Below, one piece after another: positions 22,401-39,493 of a stretch of DNA of 64,000 nucleotides. The DNA is from Chondrilla cf. caribensis. Its lineage: Eukaryota; Porifera; Demospongiae; Chondrillida; Chondrillidae. Within the stretch, counting starts at the first letter, position 1; the number at the start of each line of letters is the position of its first letter. Where the stretch lies: the NCBI GenBank assembly GCA_964020155.1, contig OZ026549.1:303633-367632 (forward strand), in the 5' to 3' direction. The notes beneath the pieces are model-generated. The model saw only the letters and a program-made list of their open reading frames with translations. It was not told the origin of the DNA and searched no databases. Made by a program: the position numbers and the translations under genes.

Positions 22401-25337
22401 TAAGTACAGGATTACAGCATGGGAACTTGGGGGAGGTGATAATAGAAGAAGGAATCAGTCACCAGCTGTGAGGGAGGTTACTACAATGGAACAATGTGAG
22501 TTGATGCAATGGTCAGTTAATTGGTCACATAAGCAGTGTGCACACATCACTAATTAGTGGATAAATGCCTACAACATCTCATACATGTACATCCTCCACA
22601 GCTCCATCTCCTCCAAGACACCTCACTATAACTAGAGTGTTTGATGATGGGATTGAACTAAACTGGATACCACCTAGAGAACCTAATGGAGACATACAAC
22701 ATTACATCATCAAATACACTACACAAGATGGAACACAACAAGAGATCAACACTGCAAACAACATCAACTACTACAACTTAACAGGACTAGAGAGAGGACA
22801 GACCTACCACATCATCAGAGTGGTAGCTGTCAACTCAGCTGGAGGTGGGAGAGGAAGTCAACCTATAACAAGTTATGTACACAACCCAACAGTGGAGAGT
22901 ACAAGTGAGTTAGAGTTGGAGGTACTGAGAATTATGCTTAAAATTTCATATTAATTACTATATGATGTCTTCATCAACTAGAGTCACTAGGAACTCCTAC
23001 ATCATCCCCTGCAACCAGCACACCATCTCCTGCAACCAGCACACCAAATGATAGTACTATAGTACCACAAGATACAGGTACACCTACACATACACAATTG
23101 TATATACACTACTGGTTATATTACATATTATTTTTCATACATAGAAAAATAATTAATCTTATTATTAACAATGATTAACTAATTTAGTAACAATGATATC
23201 AATGGTTAACACCTGGGTAGGGTGACCTACAACAATATCACAGTGGTAACTATCAACCCAGCTAGAGGGGGTGTAATCACTGGTAACTGACAGTGTGTTT
23301 GTCAATGGATACATCGTAGTAGGTGTATGTGGACTAGGGGCAGAACACAGTGAAAACTGGTTAACACGAAGTCGCTTTACACGAATTTTTGCTTAGCGCG
23401 AACAATATCCCCAGACCAGGTCATATTAGTGTACTAAGAAAATCGCTTAACACAAAAAATATCTGTTAACACGAAAGGCTGAACGTGCATCATTGACATC
23501 AATAATGACATCAACACGCATCATTGACATTGGAATGATATCATTACATTCACACATATGGCACTGTTTCAAGATGGCAACTGGGGAGAAGCAACACAGC
23601 TATTAAATTGACTTTAAGATGAAGATTTTTGAAGAGATTGATGCTGGGAACCTCTCAAAGACAGAAATTTGTAAAAAAAATACGACTTTCCTAGCTTCTC
23701 TTATTTAATTCTCATTTGTGAATATGCTGTTAAAATATTCAACTATTTTGTGTGAATGCCTTTCATGTATGTGGAGACCTGATAACAAGAAATATTGTTA
23801 ACGAGAAGTACTTTGACTTGCACCATGGATTTCTTGTTAACCAGTTTTCACTGTATACCAAAACAGGTAGCTCATATTCAGTGATATGCCTGCCATGGAT
23901 GCACTATTCAAGTAATTCACTATCCCAAATATTTCCAACTGGAGCAGGTCAGTCATGCTGTATTAGAGTTGAATCCACTGTACAATAGTAGGTGGGTTAT
24001 ATAGTTACTGCAGTATAATATGTTGTGATTATTTACATTGAAACAGAAATACTCAGACTGTGAACTCTCTCTATTATAATAGCAACAATAGCAAACACTT
24101 AATGACCCAAAGAAAGTGAATTAAGAAAAGGGCCATTAATTATGATAACTATTGACAGTTCTATTAGAAGGAAACAGCTTTTTATCTTTCAATGAAGCCT
24201 ACATTACATGCTTGTGATTAGTTAATTATTTATGGCTCAGTCCACTGACTGCACAGTGCACAACCTGCCAGCAAATAGTGTGTAGCTGTGTATCTAATGC
24301 CACCAACATTGAACCAATGATGCTAGCAAAGATCCATTAATCGTATATAGTGCACTTTTCTCATTTCTGAAAAAAATTGAAGTTTCTTTTCGAAAGGATA
24401 AGACAGTTACTTACATCTTGGTTGGAGTAACACACAAAGTCACACCAAAACATTGTAAACATCACACCAATAACAACCACTTACATGACTGATTAGATGA
24501 TACACATACATACCAACTACCAACTCTACAGGTGACTAACTCTACGTGTTAATTTGTCTTATACTATGGCATGCATAATATGCTTTGATCTTTTGAGGTA
24601 ATTATACCACGGTATATACCCACTATTAGGTCATTAAAACATTAATGACCTAGCTAGCAAGTTTATTAATGCATTAATGACCTACTATACATAGTAGGTT
24701 TACTTTTCATAATAGTAACCATGAAAGAAATTCAGCAAAATTCAGAATTGAGCACAACACAAAACCTTATTAGAAGCTCATTACAATCAAAAAAATATTA
24801 AAAATTACACAACGTCTGCTTCCGAAATAGCACTTTAGCTTTACCTAAATTGCTCACCAAGGCCAAGGCAACAAAATATTACCATATGATGCGTGTTTCC
24901 ATAGTATAAGTTGGTTATCACCCTCAGACAAAACACTTTGCCGTTTTAGAAACCTAGGGATGTTGCATAATCACCAAGGGCGGAGCGATAGGTGAAAACC
25001 TACACATAATGGCTTGATCTACTAGATTAATAACTACAAGATCACTGATGTACGTACATCTGAAAATACATGCACATACAATTAGTAGTCAAATATATAT
25101 ATGTCATACTAGCTATCCCCCACATCTCACACTTTAGGAACATGTACAACATCAAACTTGACTGCTGCATTTCATGACATATCCTACACTGTACCCACTG
25201 AGATAAGACCAGGTACTGTAGTGGGTGCACACTTGGGAGAAGGTCACCAAGTAGCTATCAGTGCTGTGTGTCAGGATGACAGGACATGGAGAGTACAGGA
25301 ACAGGGTGTCCAGAGTGAGTGGGGAGGGTGCGTGTGC

Positions 25338-25401
<64 letters not shown>

Positions 25402-25545
25402 TCAGGAGGAAAGTACCGGTTTCACTAAGGATGAAACACATATGAGCTATTGTTGAAATTCCTTCATGAAACAAAGTCTTTTAACAATGGTTCAATGGTC
25501 ATATACTCAATTAAAATAGCATCTTCCTCTTATGACGTGTGTTTT

Positions 25546-25620
<75 letters not shown>

Positions 25621-26330
25621 TGTGTGTGTGTGTGTTCAGGAGGAATGTAATGGTTTCACTAAGGGTGAAGCACAATTGAGCTATTGTTGAAATTCCTTCA
25701 TGAAACAAGGTCTTTTAACAATGTTTCAATGGTTATGTACTCAATGAAAATAGCATTTTCCAGCATTTAGCATGACGTGTGTGTGTGTGTGTGTGCATGC
25801 GTGCATGTGTGTGTGTGTGTGTTGTGTGTGTGTGTGTGTTTGTGTGTGTGCGTGTGTGTGCGTGCGTGTGTGCGTGCGTTCGTGCGTGCGTGTGTGTGTG
25901 TGCACATCAGTACCTTATTGCATGTGTTGACTCAGATTGAGATGAGTGATTCTGTACACCATGGTCATACATGAGATCCGAAGATGCACATAAGATTTTG
26001 TTTTTTGAAGTATATTCTGCGATCTATAGAGTGCATTCCTTCCCCACTGCAGGTACCACATCACAAAACTGTTCTATTGCAGTCATCATAGCTGTAACTG
26101 TAGTGAACATCCTCATACTACTAGTCTCCATTACACTACTGGTCATTGGTGTCATGCTGATAGTGAAGAGGAAGAGACACACACCCACAGTACAGTATGA
26201 CCAGGAATCCAAGGTACGGATTTATGATGAAGTGGGAGATCCTGTGAAGACCAGCAAAGATGCTAAAGTCTATCAAGAATTGGATGTAAACAAGATGGAC
26301 GACACCAAGCAATATGCTACAATGAAGTGA
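19247..26330 (+). CDS. Receptor gene 1: signal peptide-(Ig-Ig-FN3-FN3)x2-stalk-sushi-TM-ITAM-like tail, 1002 aa
   Basis: Exons: 19247-19316 (signal [15 protein letters not shown], type A), 19674-19976 Ig, 20062-20364 Ig-like, 20511-20792 FN3, 20899-21201 FN3, then the block again 21356-21667, 21747-22049, 22217-22495, 22602-22904, stalk 22982-23077, sushi-like 25138-25314, TM/tail 26053-26330. Every internal exon is phase 1-1. The Ig exon has Cys, core Trp and DGGTYTC; the second FN3 has the usual LNW...YIIKY...[10 protein letters not shown]...VVAVNSAG pattern. The last exon gives a helix followed by KRKRH and tyrosines YDEV, YQEL, YATM. Type I plasma-membrane receptor is inferred. Odd points: only family member with the tail ending YATMK; the last sushi Cys is Gly (QEQG); sushi 1 is deleted near 23280; a pogo-like element sits in the stalk-sushi intron. 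Family name unknown; ligand unknown. Confidence 0.85.
19332..19491. repeat. (GT)n microsatellite, gene 1 intron 1
   Basis: Long GT tract just after the signal exon; the same position carries GT in gene 2 (28436-28594) and a short remnant in gene 7 (57256-57268). Confidence 0.95.
23348..23853. mobile_element. Non-autonomous pogo/Tigger-like DNA transposon, 506 bp
   Basis: Perfect terminal inverted repeats of about 20 bp beginning CAGTGAAAACTGGTTAACA. The homologous intron of gene 7 (near 61330) is an empty site, gcagaa-TA-taccaaaac; the filled site has TA on the right and CA on the left, so a TA target duplication with one mutation fits. CAGTG ends and a TA target are typical of the Tc1/mariner-pogo superfamily. 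Internally the frame [20 protein letters not shown] (about 23619-23678) resembles the N-terminal helix-turn-helix of CENP-B/Tigger transposases, so this may be an internally deleted relic. Confidence 0.8.
25329..25902. repeat. Three (GT)n tracts with duplicated spacer, gene 1 sushi-TM intron
   Basis: GT tracts at about 25329-25400, 25541-25634 and 25776-25902. The spacers between them (ttcaggagg...ttgaaattccttcatgaaac...ctcaat) are near-identical copies about 240 bp long, so GT plus spacer was tandemly duplicated. A single spacer copy is seen in genes 4 and 7. Confidence 0.85.
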
Positions 26331-26573
26331 TCCTTGATTGGAGCAGTGTGCATTGACTTATACCGAGTGCATTTTGCATTAACTGAACATCACAAGATAA
26401 TGATAAGTAGAGTGTGCTCCAACTAATAATGTGCGGGAAGTATGCTGAGTTCATCCCACACAGTGTGTGCAACTGGTGTGTGTAACTGGTATTTGAATGA
26501 GTTGTGTAGTAAATACATTCAAGTTACATGGATTACTGTTCTTTGTGATATGATTAGCATGTATATCAAGTTA

Positions 26574-26579
26574 AATAAA
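26574..26579 (+). promoter_or_regulatory. AATAAA polyadenylation signal, gene 1
   Basis: AATAAA 244 bp after the gene 1 stop codon. In the other copies the same position reads GATAAA, a weaker variant. Confidence 0.45.
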
Positions 26580-26729
26580 TGAGAACACATAGCCTTGGAT
26601 ATCATTTTTTAAGTCAAATTATATAAACGGGCCAACACAATGGGTACTATCGACCAACTGCAGAATATGAGATTTTAAAATGAATATTACTGTATCATCT
26701 GTATGCATTCATACACAGGTGATGAACGT

Positions 26730-27610
26730 TTCTTGCTGGTCACCATCATGCTGCAGTGCCTCAGAGGAGTGTAACAAGCATTGATATTTGTGCTATGATG
26801 TGTCAAGTAAAACAATATGAAGGGCCCCAGGCCCTTGGTGAACAGTGATTAAACATGAAATCATTTCACTGGTCACCTTGTCTGCATCTGTAGCTCTGTA
26901 GTACCTCCGTGAAAATGTACACACAAAATAATATAATGTGTGTTGTTATGCATCATATAATCATTGACATTGGTGAGACCAGGATGACCAGCTATAAAAT
27001 CATCTTATAATTACCAGTCACGAGGTCTGTAGCACACCCAGAAGAGTGTGTATCCATCTGTATTTGTGTTATTACCTGTAACATGGATACTGGTCAGGTT
27101 GTGGTGACTAGCAACAAATGTAGAACTACCTGGCTGGTCAACACCAGGCCATACCACCTCCATAGGAATGTACATACAAAAGAATATGTACTATTACATT
27201 ATGTATCATATGTACACTATGGAGGCCGTAATAACTGGTGATAAAAAATATTCACTTGGTCATCACCAGGTCTGTAGTACCTCTAGGAGGGTGTATATGC
27301 ATCTGTATTTGTGCTTGATTTGACATATGAACACTGGAGAGGGTGTGGTGCATGTGAGCAGTTTTAAAATTTAAAATTACCTTGCTGGTCACTATGAGGT
27401 CTGTAGCACATGCCAGAGGGTGTGCATGTATCAGTATTTGTGCTATTATGTCATATGGACACTGGGTAGGCAGTGGTGACCAGCAACAAATGCAATATTA
27501 CCTGGCTGGTCACCAGGAGGCATAGGTCTATACCACCTCTATAGGCTGTCGTATGGACACTAAGCAGGCCATGGTGACCAACGATAAATTGAACATTTCC
27601 TGTTCTCTCA
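26730..27610. repeat. Diverged ~130-150 bp intergenic repeats with GGTGACC/GGTCACC hairpin arms
   Basis: Successive units share the order GCTGGTCACC, agGTCTGTAGcac, gtgtgcatgcatcagtattt, TATGGACACTGGG, GTGGTGACCAGC, then a short AT-rich loop. The arms GGTGACCAGC and GCTGGTCACC are exact complements. Related arrays: 18460-18800, 32130-32340, 37700-38340, 43660-44230, 49380-50170, 56190-56780 and 62560-63770. Confidence 0.75.
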
Positions 27611-27939
27611 AGATCTGTATTAAATCATAGATACTCTATCTAATAGTATGAGTAAATCAAGGTAGTGACACACACTAAACTAACCCAAGAAGAGACCCCA
27701 TTTCAGGATCATGACATGTGGTGCACATTTATGGCTTCAAAGCACCATTTTCTTTTGTAAACAAACTAATTGGCAGCCAGTTCAGTGCAGGTGGTTGAAA
27801 CTGAAAACATAGACAGACTTTCAACTAACAAGATGTTATGGGTTGAGGTAGGGATGGACCCAGCTATTAGCCAGAGGGAGGAAACTACAAGGGGAGTTGT
27901 GGGGGAGGTTATAGTAAGGGATCAATTATAGAGCATATA

Positions 27940-27941
<2 letters not shown>

Positions 27942-28025
<84 letters not shown>
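27942..28025. repeat. (AC)n microsatellite
   Basis: About 84 bp of pure CA dinucleotide in the gene 1 / gene 2 intergenic space, absent from the matching place before genes 1 and 7. Confidence 0.95.
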
Positions 28026-28030
<5 letters not shown>

Positions 28031-28349
28031 TAATATATGTATTACACCTCACAGTGAATCACATATCAGGTAATTCAAGGTAGAAATGGAATTAAGTTAC
28101 ACATTAATGTTGTAATATGCACAGTCACATACATGATATAGATTGTGATGGAATCATTACATAGGAGAAGTAGAAACCTTACTACTTTACATTATTAGAA
28201 TAGAGTGAACCCACAGCCCAGGATACCACCCAAATACCCAACACCTGGTGATTGAGACACATCCTGCAGTACATATATGTAGGCACACTGGTTTTAGTGT
28301 TCCGTTTCAGTACAGACAGTACATCTGCTACTAGCAGCAGTAGAGTGAG

Positions 28350-31766
<3,417 letters not shown>

Positions 31767-32646
31767 TCCTTGATTGGAGCAGTGTGCATTGACTTATTAT
31801 AGCGAGTGCATTTTGCATTAACTGAACATCACGAGATAATGATAAGTAGAGTGTGCTACAACTAATAATGTGTGGGAAGTATGCTGAGTTCATCCCACAT
31901 AGTGTGTGCAACTGGTGTGTGTAACTGGTATTTTGAATGAATTGTGTAGTAAATACATTCAAGCTACATGGATTACTGTTCTTTGTGGTGTGATTAGTAT
32001 GTATATCAAGATAAATGAGAGCACATAGTCTAGGATGCCATTTTAAGTTAACCCAAATTAAATAACAGGACCAACACAAATTGCCCTATTATACATAGTA
32101 TCACCAATACTCATGCATGTGCACCTCTATGGAGGTACTATGGACTTTACCCCATGGTGACCAACTGCAGGATATTAGATTTGCTTGATTTGATTTGATG
32201 CTATGGATCCTGTGTACATTTGTGCTATGATGTGTTATGGATACTGGGGAGGCTGTGGTGACCAGATAGAAAACTGAAAATTATCTTACCGGTAACCATT
32301 AGGTCTGTAGCACATTTGGGAAGGTATCCATGCATTGGTATTGTTTTATTCTTAGTTAATTCTCAACTCAGTGCATGTATGTGGGAGCAATACCATACTG
32401 CAAAACATTGAAAACACTAAATGCGCCATATCTAACATAAATTTGGTAATGAGATGTAGATAATCTTTGTCAGATAATCTGCTAGGTTGAAGGATGTCCA
32501 AGGAGTCAGGGACTGCTAATCACTTCCAGGTATTTGTCACTGGTCAGTGAAGAGTACTTCATAGAAATGAGCTCATTGTCATAACTGATTAGTAATGCCG
32601 GGTAATTAATCATGTCCTCATCATTGCTGTTGAAGTGGAGGTTTAG

Positions 32647-32793
32647 TCACACTTGTAATATCAAGTGGTCGTGTAACGTTGGATTGGTTAACACATCATG
32701 TGTCAGCCCAGAGATCAGTAAACAAATCATGATACCAATGCTAATAATGGGCACAAGAATAGAGATGGGTGTGTGGAGATACTTGTCTGACAT
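32647..32793 (-). CDS. Possible 48 aa membrane micropeptide, divergent from gene 3
   Basis: Opens with MSDKYLHTPISILVPIISIG, a predicted hydrophobic segment, and ends at 32647. The same frame stays open at 44759-44905 and 50822-50968 and is frameshifted before gene 4. Two further minus-strand open segments, likewise shared among the copies, lie downstream (32540-32610 and 32430-32510). It resembles no family I know. The copies are young duplicates, so shared openness is weak evidence; untranslated DNA is equally likely. Confidence 0.25.
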   Translation of the reverse strand: MSDKYLHTPISILVPIISIGIMICLLISGLTHDVLTNPTLHDHLILQV

Positions 32794-32975
32794 TTTAACA
32801 GTATAATATATACAGTGAACAATATATCACTATAAAACTGTTATATACAGTGACTCTGTTCAAAATTATGTAGTACTACATGGCGTTGTGTTGAAATACC
32901 ACAGGTACACACTGACAGGAAGCTTGGTTATACATATATACGGTTCCATTTGTATAGCTGTCATAGTTATGTGTG

Positions 32976-33096
32976 CAGTGTGTGTACCTTGAATGTAACC
33001 TTGTACCTCACCTAACCTTGAACCTTGTACCTCTGAACCCACGATTATCCAAATGAATCTAATGTCCCAATATGTTCTGATAACCAGGTTGCACTG
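32976..33096. mobile_element. Small CAGTG-ended MITE, copy before gene 3
   Basis: Inverted ends CAGTG(CA)...GGTTATCtGAAC and its complement. This copy has about 35 bp extra (repeated aaccttg(a/t)ac) compared with the 86 bp copies at 39217-39302, 45084-45169 and 51147-51232. All sit at the same place in the type B unit, so the insertion preceded the duplications. Confidence 0.6.
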
Positions 33097-33298
33097 TATA
33101 CTTGTTTACTGACCAATACATAATACTGTGTGTGTAGGACTTAGAATAGACATATATAGTCTAGTGTATGCCTAGTAAGATTACACTACAAGTGGTAATT
33201 AAATTGAATATTGTTTATGCAAAACACATGTATTCTACAGGCTTCTTATGAGACTAAACATCAACAACAGGCACTTGTATGGTTGGTCAGTGGAGAAG

Positions 33299-37197
<3,899 letters not shown>

Positions 37198-39493
37198 TCC
37201 TTGATTGGAGCAGTGTGCATTGACTTATTATAGCGAGTGCATTTTGCATTAACTGAACATCACAAGATAATGATAAGTAGAGTGTACTCCAACTAATAAT
37301 GTGTGGGAAGTATGCTGAGTTCATCCCACACAGTGTGTGCAACTGGTGTGTGTAACTGGTATTCGAATGAGTTGTGTAGTAAATACATTCAGTTACTTTG
37401 ATTACTGTTCTTTGTGGCATGATTAGTATGTATATTAAAGATTAATGAGCATACAGCACATAACCTGGGATGCCATTTTAAGTTAAAGTCAAATGAAATA
37501 ACCAGCCTTAAAATTGCTCATATTATACACGATAACACCAATACTCATGCATGTGCACCTCTATGAAAATGCTATGTACCCCAAGGTGTGAGAGTTACTT
37601 TGATTACTGTTCTTTGTGACGTGATTAGTATGTATATCTATGATAAAAGAAAGCACATAGTCTGGGAACTTAAATAACCAGACGGAGAGAAATTGCCTCA
37701 TGATATACTTGATACTCATGCATGTGGACCTCTATGGAGGTGCAACGTACCCCGTGGTGACCACTGGTGGGTGACGGCCAATCTGACTAGAGATTAAATT
37801 CAAAATCCTCTGACAGGTCACCTTGGTCAGGGTCTGTAGTACCTCCACAATAAGGGTGTACATGCATTAGTATGAGTCATACAGAGATGTGGCAGGCTGT
37901 GGTGACCAGCAAAAAGATTTAAAATTATATTGCCAGGCACAACAAGGTCTATACAGCACTGCCATTGGAATATACCTATAATAGTATTATTATGCATCAT
38001 TTTATATGGACACTAGGGAGGTTATGTGAGTGGCAATAAAACATATTTTCTTTGGTCACCACGAAGTCTGTAGTACCTCCAGAAGGTGTACATTTGTGCT
38101 ATGATGTGTCATGAGGATACTGGAGAGGTCGTGGTGATCAGCCATAAAATTGAAAATTATTTTACTGGTCACCATAAGGTCTGTAGCACATCTGGGAGGG
38201 TTCCATGCATCAGTATTTGTTTTGTTACGAGTCGTATGGACACTGGGCAGGTTGTGGGGACCAGTGATAAAATGTACATATTATACATGGCCAGTCACCA
38301 TGAGGCCTATACAGCACCTCCATTGGAATGTACATCAGATGTTCATTTTAGGTTTGTACTGACTTTACGAATATACTCCAGTCTCCAGTCTACTCACACA
38401 CACAACACATACCTATTACACTTTGTATGTTTGTATTGTTCATAACAGGTAATAAGCTTAAACTAACCTGATGGAGTAAAGTGTGCAATATCTACTGACG
38501 TGTGACGGGAAATGTACCTCTGGCACTCACATGTCTTCGTGGTCAACTTCAAAATATTAAGTTGTAGTCAATGACCATAACATCATGCACAAATGTATAA
38601 TATTCCAATTGATAGAAACTATGGACAATAATGTATAGCCCTAGGCCTATCAACACACAAACAGTGTACAGCTATCTTCAACTCAGTACATTTGTCACTG
38701 GTCAGTGAAGAGTACTTCATAGAAATGAGCTCATCGTTGTAACTGATTAGTAATGCCGGGTAATTAATCATGTCCTCATCATTGCTATTGAAGTGGAGGA
38801 TTAGTCACACTTGTAATATCGTGTAATGTTAGATTGGTTAACACATTATGTGTCAGCCAAGAGATCAGTAAACAAATCATGATACCAATGCTAATAATGG
38901 GCACAAGAATAGAGATGGGTGTGTGGAGATACTTGTCTAACATTATAATATAGTATAACACAGGCAATGATCTATAATAGTGATTAAATATTATTTTTAT
39001 CTTTTTTTTTTTTCTGTTATAATCGTAAATTTATCTATATGTGTTGTAATATAGTATACAGTGAACAGTATATCACCATAAACTGTTATATACAGTGACT
39101 CTGTTCAACATTATATAGTACTACATGGTGTTGTGTTGAAATACCACAGCTACATACTTACAGGATGCTTGGTTATACATACAGTTCCATTTGTATAGCT
39201 GTCATAGTTATGTGTGCAGTTAACGTACCTTGGTTATCTGAACCCATGGTTATCCAAATGAATCTAATGTCCCAATGTGTTCAGATAACCAAGGTTGAAC
39301 TGTACTTGGTTACTTATAGATGTCACTGTGTATTATAGACTTAGAATAGACAAGGTCTAGTGTATGCCTGGTAAGATTACACTACAAGTGGTAATTAAAT
39401 TGTCATATTGTTTATGCAAAACACATGCATTACAGGCTTCCTACTAGACTAAACATCATCAACAGACACTTGTGAGGTTGGTCAGTGGAGAAG
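37198..39493. other. Intergenic region before gene 4
   Basis: Gene 3 3' flank, partly repeated (37198-37500 and 37580-37680), hairpin-type repeats 37700-38340, then the type B unit 38690-39493 with a frameshifted copy of the small minus-strand ORF (38785-38954, deletion of about 8 bp) and the MITE 39217-39302. No other gene is seen. Confidence 0.7.

Larger units (their letters stand above)
26331..28349. other. Intergenic region, type A upstream unit of gene 2
   Basis: 3' flank of gene 1 (polyadenylation signal at 26574), GGTGACC/GGTCACC hairpin repeats 26730-27610, an (AC)n tract 27942-28025, and the proximal type A segment 28040-28349. 26720-27830 is almost identical to 62990-64000. No gene is supported. 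Confidence 0.7.
31767..33298. other. Intergenic region, first type B upstream unit (before gene 3)
   Basis: Gene 2 3' flank (to about 32060), one hairpin-type repeat (32130-32340), then the type B upstream unit 32390-33298. The unit recurs before genes 4, 5 and 6. It holds a possible small minus-strand ORF (32647-32793) and a CAGTG-ended MITE (32976-33096). Confidence 0.7.
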
